In this document: positions 1 through 6,375 of the stretch, one piece after another
Numbering within the stretch: the first letter of the stretch is position 1
How the letters are laid out: each line of letters opens with the position of its first letter
From: Ferruginibacter sp.
GTDB lineage: Bacteria > Bacteroidota > Bacteroidia > Chitinophagales > Chitinophagaceae
Assembly: GCA_018057635.1 (NCBI GenBank)
Contig: JAGPDJ010000094.1
Location: forward strand, 1-7,880
Direction of reading: 5' to 3'
DNA length: 7,880 nucleotides
The notes under the pieces: model-generated
The model's input: the letters and a program-made list of their open reading frames with translations, nothing else
Told to the model about the DNA's origin: nothing
Database searches by the model: none
Position numbers and translations under genes: made by a program

Positions 1-126
1 CACGTAGCTTTAAAATTAGTATTTATATATTTGCTTTATCTATAGTTGCCGTAATAAAAATTGAATTCTTAGTATTATCAAACCACGATAATAATATCAA
101 GATGCTTTAAGTACCTGTAATGCTGC
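1..126. other. AT-rich non-coding flank with one small inverted repeat
   Basis: I see no credible coding region on either strand here. The stretch lies beyond the terminator of the sdh operon, so it is probably the edge of the next transcription unit or plain spacer. Its only structure is a perfect 7-bp inverted repeat, TATTATC at 73-79 and GATAATA at 87-93, around a 7-base loop. An A/T-only repeat of this size can occur by chance in such AT-rich DNA, so no role is claimed. Confidence 0.5.
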
Positions 127-153
127 AAAAAAAAACCTCCTGCATGCAGAAGG
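127..153 (-). terminator. Rho-independent terminator of the sdhCAB operon
   Basis: Read on the minus strand, a hairpin with arms CCTTCTG and CAGGAGG (153-147 and 142-136) around the loop CATG is followed directly by nine T residues (135-127). The seven pairs include one G-T wobble. The core is also palindromic, so the stem could close further at the expense of the loop. It lies about 25 bases past the sdhB stop codon, where the operon transcript should end. Confidence 0.88.
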
Positions 154-178
154 TATATATAACTTTACTGTTATAGAT

Positions 179-946
179 TTATTGTTCTTCCGTTCCAAGT
201 CCGGCTTTTAAATACTCACTGTTCAGTTTTGCTATATAAGAAACAGATATTCCTTTAGGGCATTCGGCTTCACAGGCATAAGTATTGGTACAGTTTCCAA
301 AACCTTCTTTATCCATTTGTGCCACCATATTCAGTGCCCTTGATTCACGTTCCGGTGCTCCCTGGGGCAATAAAGACAATTGAGAAACTTTTGCTCCAAC
401 AAACAACATGGCGCTTCCGTTTTTACAGGTTGCCACACATGCGCCACAGCCTATGCATGCCGCTGCGTTAAAAGCTGCATCTGCATTTTTCTTATCAATG
501 GGAAGATTATTGGCATCCTGTGCATTCCCGGTATCTACGCTGATATAACCACCGGCCTGTATGATCCTGTCAAATGCACTGCGGTCAACCACCAGGTCTT
601 TAATTACAGGAAAAGCCTTGCTGCGCCACGGTTCTACTACAATGGTATCGCCATCTTTGAAAGCACGCATGTGTAACTGGCAGGTGGTATTCTTTTGCCA
701 TGGGCCATGAGCCTGTCCGTTTATATACATGCTGCATGCACCACATATTCCTTCCCTGCAATCGTGATCAAAAGCAATAGGATCCTTCCCTTCCCTGATC
801 AAACCCTCATTCATAACATCAAACATTTCCAGGAAACTCATTTCAGATGAGATATCTTTTACCTGGTAAGTATCAAAATTCCCTTTACTCCTGCTGTTTT
901 TCTGACGCCAGATCTTAAGCGTTAAATTCATGTTGTAATGTTCCAT
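179..946 (-). CDS. sdhB: Succinate dehydrogenase/fumarate reductase iron-sulfur subunit SdhB
   Basis: SdhB passes electrons from the FAD of SdhA through three iron-sulfur clusters to the quinone/heme site of SdhC, on the cytoplasmic face of the inner membrane. The 255-residue protein has an N-terminal ferredoxin-like domain with the [2Fe-2S] ligands C63, C68, C71 (motif CREGICGAC) and C89. The C-terminal helical domain has C164, C167, C170 and C229 for [4Fe-4S], and C174, C219 and C225 for [3Fe-4S]. The spacing C-x5-C-x3-C-P at 219-230 matches the E. coli protein. C174 is followed by Lys rather than the Pro of the classical enzymes, which I take as normal for the single-cytochrome type found in Bacteroidota. 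It is the last gene of sdhCAB, 103 bp after sdhA. An alternative start, Met6 (ATG at 929-931, [10 protein letters not shown]), fits my memory of homologues as well as Met1; no Shine-Dalgarno sequence decides between them. Confidence 0.97.
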   Translation of the reverse strand: MEHYNMNLTLKIWRQKNSRSKGNFDTYQVKDISSEMSFLEMFDVMNEGLIREGKDPIAFDHDCREGICGACSMYINGQAHGPWQKNTTCQLHMRAFKDGDTIVVEPWRSKAFPVIKDLVVDRSAFDRIIQAGGYISVDTGNAQDANNLPIDKKNADAAFNAAACIGCGACVATCKNGSAMLFVGAKVSQLSLLPQGAPERESRALNMVAQMDKEGFGNCTNTYACEAECPKGISVSYIAKLNSEYLKAGLGTEEQ

Positions 947-952
947 AAATCC

Positions 953-1051
953 AATTTGTCAATTTGATGATTTGGAAATTTGGAAATTAAGCTTGCGGAA
1001 TATTGAATGGTTTTACATTTTCAAATATTCAAATCAGCTCATTTCCAAATT
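953..1051. repeat. Long imperfect inverted repeat in the sdhA-sdhB spacer
   Basis: The left arm 953-987 and the reverse complement of the right arm 1017-1051 agree at 27 of 35 positions without gaps. The longest shared blocks are TGATTTG, AATTTG and ATTTG. The arms are built from short direct repeats: TTTGGAAAT occurs at 971-979 and again at 979-987. The loop is about 29 bases. The element fills nearly the whole spacer and its right edge overlaps the sdhA stop codon (1050-1052). It could fold in the sdhCAB transcript between two cistrons. Spacers of similar 'TTTGAAAATTTG' composition are, from memory, common in Chitinophagaceae genomes, so this may be one copy of an interspersed intergenic repeat. 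AT-rich low complexity inflates the match somewhat. Confidence 0.6.
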
Positions 1052-3026
1052 ATTTATAACTTCTTTGTGTTGGTTTTACAATTTCAAAATTCAGTGGTTC
1101 TTTATGCAGTTCCCAATTCCCTTCTCCTTTTAATTCCCATGCTGATACGTAGCTGAAATTGATGTCATCCCTTTTTGCCTCGCCATCATCAGTCTGGCTT
1201 TCTTCCCTGAAATGCCCTCCGCAACTCTCATTCCTGTTTAGGGCGTCTATACACATCAATTCACCTAGTTCAATAAAATCGGCAACCCTGCCTGCTTTGT
1301 CGAGTTCAGGATTGAATTCGCTGATCTCGCCCGGTATTTTTACATCTTTCCAGAATTCTTCTTTCAATTGCCTGATTTCATCAATAGCTTGCTTTAATCC
1401 AGCTTCATTTCGTGCCATACCGCATTTATCCCACATGATCTTTCCCAGCCTTTTGTGAAAACTTTCTACAGTCTGTTTGCCTTTGATTCCCATCAGTTTG
1501 CTGATCCTGTCGCTCACAGCTTTTTCTGTTTCTGCAAATGCCGGATGTTCAGTAGGAATAGAAGCTGTACCAATATCGTCAGCCAGGTAATTACCCAATG
1601 TATATGGTATAACAAAGTAACCGTCTGCCAGGCCCTGCATCAAAGCAGAAGCTCCCAGCCTGTTGGCACCGTGATCGCTGAAATTAGCTTCCCCTAATGC
1701 ATATAAACCTGGCACAGTAGTCTGCAGTTCATAATCTACCCACAATCCACCCATGGTATAATGCACTGCCGGGTAAATACGCATGGGCATCTCGTAAGGA
1801 TTTTCACCTGTTATCTTTTCATACATTTCAAACAGGTTGCCATATTTTTCTTCTACTACTTTTTTCCCAAGGCTGTAAATGGTATTATCATCAGCAGATT
1901 CCAGTCCGGTTTTACCTGCTTCAATTTTTCCGTAACGGATGATGGCGTCTTTAAAATCGAGGTAAACAGCCATTTTTGTGGTTCCTACACCATACCCTTC
2001 ATCGCATCTTTCTTTTGCTGCACGGGAAGCCACATCTCGCGGCACCAGGTTTCCGAAAGCCGGGTACCTTCTTTCCAGGTAATAATCCCTTTCTGCTTCA
2101 GGAATGTCTACCGCTTTCCTTGTTTCTCCCTGCTTTTTGGGTACCCATATCCTGCCATCATTACGAAGGCTCTCACTCATTAACGTTAGTTTACTCTGGT
2201 GGTCGCCGCTTACCGGTATACAAGTTGGGTGTATCTGGGTAAAGCATGGATTTCCAAAATAAGCGCCTTTTTTATGTGCTTTCCAGGCTGCTGTAACATT
2301 ACTGCCCATGGCATTGGTGCTGAGGTAAAAAACATTTCCGTAACCACCAGTGCATAACAGTACCGCATGTCCGAAATGCCTTTCCAGTTTTCCGTCTACC
2401 AGGTCACGGGCAATGATGCCCCTTGCCTTTCCGTCTACCATCACTACGTCAAGCATTTCATGACGGGAATACATTTTTACGTTTCCCAATGCAACCTGTC
2501 TTTCCAAAGCGCTGTAAGCACCTAATAGTAATTGCTGCCCGGTTTGGCCTGCAGCATAAAATGTTCTCTGCACCTGTGTTCCACCAAAAGAACGGTTGCT
2601 TAACAAACCGCCATATTCTCTCGCAAAGGGAACACCCTGTGCCACACACTGATCAATAATTGCGGAACTAACTTCTGCCAACCTGTGTACATTGCCTTCA
2701 CGTGCCCGGTAATCGCCTCCTTTAACAGTATCATAAAACAACCGGAAAACAGAATCTCCGTCGTTTTGGTAATTTTTGGCAGCATTGATTCCACCCTGTG
2801 CTGCTATACTATGCGCCCGGCGTGGACTATCCTGGAAACAAAAAGCCTTCACCTTATACCCCATTTCACCCAGGGATGCAGCAGCTGAAGCACCGGCCAG
2901 GCCTGTTCCCACAACGATCACTTCCAGTTTGCGTTTATTGGCCGGGTTTACCAATTTTACATGCCCTTTATAATCATTCCACTTATCTTTCATTTCGCCC
3001 GGTGGAATTTTTGCATCTAAAGCCAT
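1050..3026 (-). CDS. sdhA: Succinate dehydrogenase/fumarate reductase flavoprotein subunit SdhA
   Basis: SdhA is the catalytic subunit of complex II, interconverting succinate and fumarate with covalently bound FAD at the cytoplasmic face of the membrane. The 658-residue protein opens with a dinucleotide-binding motif at 39-45 (VGTGLAG). H72 in the motif [11 protein letters not shown] is the expected covalent FAD ligand. Active-site residues of the family can be placed at H266 (QIHPT), R330 (LVPRDVASR, the proton-shuttle arginine), H423 (VHYTMGG) and R456 (GANRLGAS). The capping domain and a C-terminal helical region follow, ending in the FSYVSAWE segment usual for Bacteroidota. The length is normal for this group and longer than E. 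coli SdhA (588). The start [10 protein letters not shown] fits homologues as I remember them. It follows sdhC after 76 bp and precedes sdhB. The direction in vivo (succinate oxidation or fumarate reduction) cannot be read from sequence; oxidation is likelier in an aerobe. Confidence 0.98.
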   Translation of the reverse strand: MALDAKIPPGEMKDKWNDYKGHVKLVNPANKRKLEVIVVGTGLAGASAAASLGEMGYKVKAFCFQDSPRRAHSIAAQGGINAAKNYQNDGDSVFRLFYDTVKGGDYRAREGNVHRLAEVSSAIIDQCVAQGVPFAREYGGLLSNRSFGGTQVQRTFYAAGQTGQQLLLGAYSALERQVALGNVKMYSRHEMLDVVMVDGKARGIIARDLVDGKLERHFGHAVLLCTGGYGNVFYLSTNAMGSNVTAAWKAHKKGAYFGNPCFTQIHPTCIPVSGDHQSKLTLMSESLRNDGRIWVPKKQGETRKAVDIPEAERDYYLERRYPAFGNLVPRDVASRAAKERCDEGYGVGTTKMAVYLDFKDAIIRYGKIEAGKTGLESADDNTIYSLGKKVVEEKYGNLFEMYEKITGENPYEMPMRIYPAVHYTMGGLWVDYELQTTVPGLYALGEANFSDHGANRLGASALMQGLADGYFVIPYTLGNYLADDIGTASIPTEHPAFAETEKAVSDRISKLMGIKGKQTVESFHKRLGKIMWDKCGMARNEAGLKQAIDEIRQLKEEFWKDVKIPGEISEFNPELDKAGRVADFIELGELMCIDALNRNESCGGHFREESQTDDGEAKRDDINFSYVSAWELKGEGNWELHKEPLNFEIVKPTQRSYK

Positions 3027-3102
3027 ATTGGTTGATTGGTTTATAGTTGATGGTTTACTTGTTTGTTGGTTTATTCGTTTACTTGTGGTTAACCTCTTTA
3101 TT
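3027..3102 (-). promoter_or_regulatory. G-poor quasi-repetitive leader in front of sdhA
   Basis: On the transcribed (minus) strand, the 60 bases before the sdhA ATG contain only three G residues and consist mostly of A, C and T in ACCAA/AAACC-like units. On the plus strand there are direct repeats GTTTACTTGT (3053-3062 and 3077-3086) and TTGGTTTAT (3036-3044 and 3066-3074). There is no Shine-Dalgarno sequence. Such a G-poor leader can scarcely pair with itself and would leave the start codon open, which fits the SD-independent initiation known for Bacteroidota. The palindrome GGTTAACC (3087-3094) lies just past the sdhC stop. The regulatory role is inferred. Confidence 0.4.
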
Positions 3103-3771
3103 TTAGTCGATCCAATTTAAGTACATGGCAACAGGCATCAGGGCAAAAAGCAGGCATATAATGACTGTATAGCCTATGCCGATCAATTTAATGAGCGGTG
3201 TATACCTTTTGTGGTTGATCCCAAAAGTCTGGAATGCACTCTGGAACCCATGAACCAGGTGCCAGAATAAAGCAACTAACCCTACCAGGTACAATACTAC
3301 TACCCACCATTGGCTGAATACTTCTTGCATTTCTTCGTACAGGTTGTGAGGCTGGTCGCCGCCATACAAAGCCACTTTTGTACCCACATAAAAATGAGAA
3401 AGGTGCATGATGAGGAACAACAATAACAAAGTGCCAAGGATGCCCATTGAGCGGCTGTACCAGGTACTGTTCTTTGATGGATTATTCTGGTAATATCCAA
3501 CAGGACGTGCATTTTTATTCTGATTCCACAACATTAAACCCTGCACAATATGGGCTATCAAACCTGCAAAAAGGCCTATCTCCACAAATCGCATGATCCA
3601 GTTATGGCTCATAAATCGGGCCACTGCATTAAAAGTTTCTCCGTTGTCATTAAGAAAAATGCAGGAATTAATCCCTGCATGTACAATTAAAAAAGTTATC
3701 AGAAAAAGACCGGTTAGGGCCATCGTGAATTTTTTACCAATAGAGGAAGTAAAAAAATGTTTCCAGGTCAT
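3103..3771 (-). CDS. sdhC: Succinate dehydrogenase/fumarate reductase cytochrome b subunit SdhC
   Basis: SdhC is the membrane anchor of complex II; it binds two b-type hemes and exchanges electrons with menaquinone. Starting from the ATG at 3771 it has 222 residues ([15 protein letters not shown]), the usual size of the single-subunit anchor. Five hydrophobic helices lie near 13-37, 59-83, 107-129, 154-178 and 193-216. Histidines suited as axial heme ligands sit inside helices 1 to 4: H31, H74, H123 (or H126) and H171 (or H174, in [12 protein letters not shown]), the pattern of Wolinella FrdC with four ligands. It is the first gene of sdhCAB. The reading frame stays open upstream to a TTG at 3804, giving 11 more residues, but that TTG lies inside a good -7 promoter box and the extra residues do not look like the family N-terminus, so the ATG is preferred. 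Confidence 0.95.
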   Translation of the reverse strand: MTWKHFFTSSIGKKFTMALTGLFLITFLIVHAGINSCIFLNDNGETFNAVARFMSHNWIMRFVEIGLFAGLIAHIVQGLMLWNQNKNARPVGYYQNNPSKNSTWYSRSMGILGTLLLLFLIMHLSHFYVGTKVALYGGDQPHNLYEEMQEVFSQWWVVVLYLVGLVALFWHLVHGFQSAFQTFGINHKRYTPLIKLIGIGYTVIICLLFALMPVAMYLNWID

Positions 3772-3801
3772 ATAGCGATAGTTGTAAAATAAATGGTGGT
3801 A

Positions 3802-3809
3802 CAAAAATA
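3802..3809 (-). promoter_or_regulatory. Bacteroidota-type -7 promoter box for sdhCAB
   Basis: The minus strand reads TATTTTTG, an exact match to the Bacteroidota sigma-A -7 consensus TAnnTTTG. It ends 30 bases before the sdhC ATG (3771), so a transcript starting a few bases downstream would have a leader of roughly 25 bases. I find no TTG -33 element at the usual spacing; that region is a T-run (3830-3824 on the minus strand). The box would drive the complex II operon independently of the upstream gene. Confidence 0.5.
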
Positions 3810-3885
3810 AGCTGTATAAACTTAAAAAAAGAACTTATTGAAAGTTTTTGTTGTCTAAAGGCATCAACATTAAACATTTATAGTG

Positions 3886-4449
3886 TCAGTCAAGCCTTTT
3901 CAACATTTCATGATCTATTAACTGAAACACTACTTCAGGCTTAATTGTTCGCCATTGGGGCAATTCATTCAGTTCTATATAATTGGTAAGCCGGGCTTTT
4001 TTAAAATCATATTTGCTCTGATCAGGCATATTCAGTACAGTAACCCAACCATGTTCATCTTCCAGTTGTTCTTTCCATTCTTCATAATAACTGTCATCGC
4101 TGCTGTGAAAATTCAATACATTTTCAGCAATGATGATAAATTTAGTTATGCCTTTTTTAAATAGCTGGTCGGTTACATCTCTTCTCAAAGTCATGATGTC
4201 ATTTTCAATGGCATCATTCCATTCGCCCAGTAATTCTATGATGGTAAAATGCAGGTCGTAATCTGTAAAAAGAATCTTCATGTATAAGGTCCTGGAACCA
4301 AATTCATCCCATTGCGGATGAATGAAATAGTTATATAAGGTTTGGGAATATTCAAATTCACTGTATGTTCTTCCATAGAATGGCGACAGCCTGTCTTCTT
4401 CAGCTGTATATAAATGCCGCCAGTTGTAAAATGGTTCTATGTCTTGCAT
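3886..4449 (-). CDS. Conserved hypothetical protein, 187 residues, acidic and aromatic-rich
   Basis: I cannot assign a function. The protein resembles, from memory, an uncharacterised family seen in Bacteroidota whose members share an N-terminal YNWR segment, the block SPFYGRTYSEFEYSQ (22-36), a central HPQWDEFGSRTLYMKIL segment (44-60), and a FIIIAENVLNFHSSDDSYYEEW segment (about residues 104-125). There is no signal peptide, membrane helix, Cys cluster or nucleotide-binding motif, so a soluble cytosolic protein is likely. Alternating hydrophobic stretches (IIELLGEW, KFIIIAENVL) suggest an alpha/beta fold. The ATG at 4449 is the only good start, with an AT-rich upstream region and no Shine-Dalgarno sequence. 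It sits 114 bp upstream of the sdhC ATG on the same strand. That could allow readthrough into sdhCAB, but the sdh promoter box between them argues for separate units, so functional linkage to complex II is unproven. Confidence 0.85.
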   Translation of the reverse strand: MQDIEPFYNWRHLYTAEEDRLSPFYGRTYSEFEYSQTLYNYFIHPQWDEFGSRTLYMKILFTDYDLHFTIIELLGEWNDAIENDIMTLRRDVTDQLFKKGITKFIIIAENVLNFHSSDDSYYEEWKEQLEDEHGWVTVLNMPDQSKYDFKKARLTNYIELNELPQWRTIKPEVVFQLIDHEMLKRLD

Positions 4450-4629
4450 ACAAATTTTATTTCAATACAAAATTCAGTAAATTATTTTAATAATCATGTT
4501 TAGTAAAAGCCAAATGATTATCATCTACATATATCACATTGAAATTCTAAAATTTATATTGATTTAACTTTTGAACACTCAAGTTATTTTATTCTACATT
4601 TTTAATATTCTACATCTTCTTTTCCTTGA

Positions 4630-4647
4630 TCCCGCAAAAAAGCGGGA
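4630..4647. repeat. Perfect inverted repeat, hairpin 1 of the spacer
   Basis: TCCCGC (4630-4635) and GCGGGA (4642-4647) form a 6-bp GC-rich stem around an A6 loop. No T-run follows on either strand, so it is not a standard intrinsic terminator. It is the first of four hairpins within about 215 bp. Confidence 0.6.
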
Positions 4648-4681
4648 CCTTGTTCCAAGAAGCAAAAACCAAGGGCTGCAG

Positions 4682-4714
4682 AAAAAAAACTCCCGATTCG
4701 CTTCGCTCTCGGGA
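4682..4714 (-). terminator. Terminator-like hairpin with no gene ahead of it
   Basis: Read on the minus strand, arms TCCCGA (4714-4709) and TCGGGA (4696-4691) enclose a 12-base loop. They are followed by one G and eight T residues (4689-4682), the layout of an intrinsic terminator. The nearest minus-strand gene upstream, the T9SS cargo gene, already has its own terminator at 5000-5032. This one would therefore serve leftover readthrough, an unannotated small RNA, or simply be part of a repeat. Confidence 0.5.
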
Positions 4715-4765
4715 CACGGTAAACTTTCCTTCATTACGCTACGCCGAAAGAGCTATAGCCAAACA

Positions 4766-4794
4766 TGAAGTATCATTCAACCGAAAATACTTCA
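4766..4794. repeat. Perfect 8-bp inverted repeat, hairpin 3 of the spacer
   Basis: TGAAGTAT (4766-4773) and ATACTTCA (4787-4794) are exact reverse complements separated by 13 bases. Outside them, TTTGAAT (4798-4804) complements the loop segment ATTCAA (4775-4780), so alternative or pseudoknot-like pairing is possible on paper. Confidence 0.5.
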
Positions 4795-4829
4795 ACATTT
4801 GAATATTTCCTGGTCGCTTTCGCCGTAAA

Positions 4830-4844
4830 CCCACCTGCGGTGGG
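4830..4844. repeat. Perfect 6-bp inverted repeat, hairpin 4 of the spacer
   Basis: CCCACC (4830-4835) and GGTGGG (4839-4844) form a GC-rich stem around the 3-base loop TGC. No T-run follows on either strand. The compact GC stem stands out from the AT-rich surroundings. Confidence 0.55.
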
Positions 4845-4999
4845 GCGCTTCATTCAAGAAAATTCTTAACGCAATTTTTTCTGAGGCCCATAATTCAAAA
4901 CACTAAAAAGCATAGGAAGCGATGGGTTCATTCAAATTCCTGTTACTTTTCCCGATTTGGAGATTTTATTACTTTATACATTCTCCTAAAAACATTTAC

Positions 5000-5032
5000 A
5001 AAAAGAAAGAGGCTACCTTACTGGCAGCCTCT
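5000..5032 (-). terminator. Rho-independent terminator of the T9SS cargo gene
   Basis: On the minus strand, AGAGGCTGCC (5032-5023) and GGTAGCCTCT (5017-5008) form a 10-bp stem with one G-T wobble around the loop AGTAA. The T-rich tract TTCTTTTT (5007-5000) follows. It starts 25 bases past the stop codon of the gene at 5057-6307, so it should end that transcript, or the longer one that began with the kinase and murQ. Confidence 0.88.
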
Positions 5033-5056
5033 GGACTTATTAACCCTAATGCGTTA

Positions 5057-6307
5057 TTACTGTATCATTACTTTTTCAGTATGAACAGCTTGTTTATTTG
5101 CATCTAATATTTTAACCATGTACATACCTTTTGCAGGCTTTGTAGTAAGGTTGATGTTTTCAATTTGTTTTCCTTTGCTGATGTTCACCATTTTTGTCTG
5201 GATGGTTCTTCCAGCCAGGTCGGTTAACAGGATGGTAAATATGCCTTCTTTTTTACCATCAAATAATACACTGAAATAAGAATCAGTAACCGGGTTTGGA
5301 AACACTTTTGATTCGCTGTTTGTTCCAATTGGAGCGATCTTTGAATCTGCCATAGAGAATTTACTTGCAGCATCAGCTTCGTCTTGTAACAACAGGTTAG
5401 AACCTGCCAGGTCAGAAGCATTGTACTTAAGATCTGATCCTTCTATTTTAGTTGCAGCAAGGTCAGCCAGTTTGAATTTGTAATATCCATCAAATTTAGT
5501 TGCACTGCAGATTACAATTTCACCATCATTGTTAACTGCTGCTGCATTGGTGCTGTAACCGGCAGGAAGACCAGTAATTGCTCCTTTATGAGTAGCGATC
5601 CTTGTTTCAATGTCTATTACAAAAACCTGCTGGTTTGCAGATATCAGGTATAATTTTCCAAATGCATCTGCCAGCATATCTCCGCCCCAGCTACTGCACT
5701 TGTTGTGTACAGAAATACCTTTATTAGATTCGGCATCTACCAGGTTACCCAGGTCTGTGATCACGGGACTTTTGCCGGTGGTGAACCTGATCAGGTGGTT
5801 ACCGTCATTAGAAAGCGCATAACCGTTACCGTCAGCAGCAATTACCATCCTTGTTAAATTATTTGATTCATCCACAGCATTGGCAGGAACTTTTAAAACA
5901 TCTGAAACCATAGCAAAAAATTGCGGCGTTTCATTTTTTACATTCAGATCCATCCAGCGCAACTCTCCCATTCTCATGGGTGCGAAAAACAATTTATTTG
6001 ATTTTTTATCATAAGCTGCTGCTGCAACCATTGTGCTGGTTGGATATTCCCTTGCACCAAAAACATTGGTAACGGCTGTTTGATCAAATGATTTTTTTGT
6101 AGCCACGTCAGTCAATACAAAATTTGACTTACTGCGCTGAAAAATTGTTTTAGAAACCTGGCCAGTTCCCAGGTCAACTTCACGGATGTTCATCCAGAAA
6201 TAATCATTGTTTCCGTCTCCGGTAATGGCGTAAGCTTTATTGCTTTGTGCATTTGATGCCAGAGCAGCCATCATAAAACCTGAAGTAAGTAAAAGTTTGA
6301 TGTTCAT
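5057..6307 (-). CDS. Secreted protein with T9SS type A C-terminal sorting domain
   Basis: The 416-residue product has an N-terminal signal peptide (MNIKLLLTSGFMMAALASNA, cleavage probably near residue 20/21 before QSNKAYA). Its C-terminal domain, about 334-416, has the features of the T9SS type A sorting signal: KVFPNPVTDSYFSV, then DLAGRTIQ, GMYMVKI and a terminal EKVMIQ. It should cross the inner membrane by Sec and the outer membrane by T9SS, with removal of the C-terminal domain and release or surface attachment. The middle has four similar segments starting near 100, 157, 214 and 259 (pattern D-x-x-G/N-x-L/Y-hydrophobic, then a second hydrophobic strand ending in an acidic residue), suggestive of propeller blades. 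I see no catalytic motif. It lies 68 bp after murQ on the same strand, and has its own candidate promoter and a clear terminator. Its function is unknown; a link to cell-wall recycling rests on position only. Confidence 0.93.
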   Translation of the reverse strand: MNIKLLLTSGFMMAALASNAQSNKAYAITGDGNNDYFWMNIREVDLGTGQVSKTIFQRSKSNFVLTDVATKKSFDQTAVTNVFGAREYPTSTMVAAAAYDKKSNKLFFAPMRMGELRWMDLNVKNETPQFFAMVSDVLKVPANAVDESNNLTRMVIAADGNGYALSNDGNHLIRFTTGKSPVITDLGNLVDAESNKGISVHNKCSSWGGDMLADAFGKLYLISANQQVFVIDIETRIATHKGAITGLPAGYSTNAAAVNNDGEIVICSATKFDGYYKFKLADLAATKIEGSDLKYNASDLAGSNLLLQDEADAASKFSMADSKIAPIGTNSESKVFPNPVTDSYFSVLFDGKKEGIFTILLTDLAGRTIQTKMVNISKGKQIENINLTTKPAKGMYMVKILDANKQAVHTEKVMIQ

Positions 6308-6337
6308 AAGTGAGTCGTTTTAAAGTTAATTATTGCT

Positions 6338-6369
6338 CTAATTTAGTAAAATCTGATGATGCTTTCAAA
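6338..6369 (-). promoter_or_regulatory. Candidate promoter of the T9SS cargo gene
   Basis: On the minus strand, TTTG (6369-6366) lies 20 bases ahead of TAAATTAG (6345-6338), which differs from the Bacteroidota -7 consensus TAnnTTTG at one position. This spacing suits the -33/-7 arrangement, and the leader to the ATG at 6307 would be roughly 25 bases. The TTTG overlaps the end of the T-run that follows the murQ stop codon, so the match could be accidental. Confidence 0.35.
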
Positions 6370-6375
6370 AAAAAA

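Larger units (their letters stand above)
4450..4999. other. Gene-free spacer with a cluster of hairpins
   Basis: I see no convincing gene here on either strand; the short open frames have implausible compositions. The outer parts (4450-4620 and about 4850-4999) are AT-rich. The centre, about 4620-4850, is richer in GC and holds four inverted repeats, listed separately. The centre also has repeated CCTTG/CCAAGG elements (4624-4628, 4648-4652, 4670-4674) and CTTCGCT/CGCTACG-type words. This style resembles, from memory, interspersed intergenic repeats of Chitinophagaceae/Sphingobacteriia rather than a decayed gene. No exact TAnnTTTG box was found on the minus strand between 4715 and 4999. Confidence 0.6.

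Noticed and set aside
380..676. Plus-strand open frame antisense to sdhB, and similar long antisense frames over sdhA, murQ and the kinase
   Set aside because: They mirror the codon structure of well-supported minus-strand genes and have no family resemblance or start context of their own.
3824..3846. Possible weak terminator between the 187-residue gene and sdhC (AACTT/AAGTT stem, then a T-run on the minus strand)
   Set aside because: The stem has only five mostly A-T pairs and a mismatch before the T-run; too weak to call, though it might reduce readthrough.
4468..4475. GAATTTTG on the minus strand as a -7 box for the 187-residue gene
   Set aside because: It has one mismatch to TAnnTTTG at the important first position and no TTG at the -33 distance; AT-rich DNA yields such matches easily.
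4690..4760. tRNA-like start on the minus strand (GGCTATAGCTC at 4760-4750)
   Set aside because: The beginning resembles the 5' end of some tRNAs, but no matching acceptor 3' strand, anticodon arm or proper T-loop follows; the later GCGAATCGGGA belongs to the terminator-like hairpin.
4571..4768. Plus-strand open frame of 65 residues inside the hairpin-rich spacer
   Set aside because: It runs through two inverted repeats, has a low-complexity hydrophobic start followed by a Lys/Arg/Ser-rich tail, no ribosome-binding context and no recognisable family; it is best explained as a chance frame through repeat DNA.
4922..5107. Plus-strand open frame of 61 residues
   Set aside because: It passes through the terminator hairpin at 5000-5032 and overlaps the 3' end of the T9SS cargo gene antisense; composition is typical of a shadow frame.
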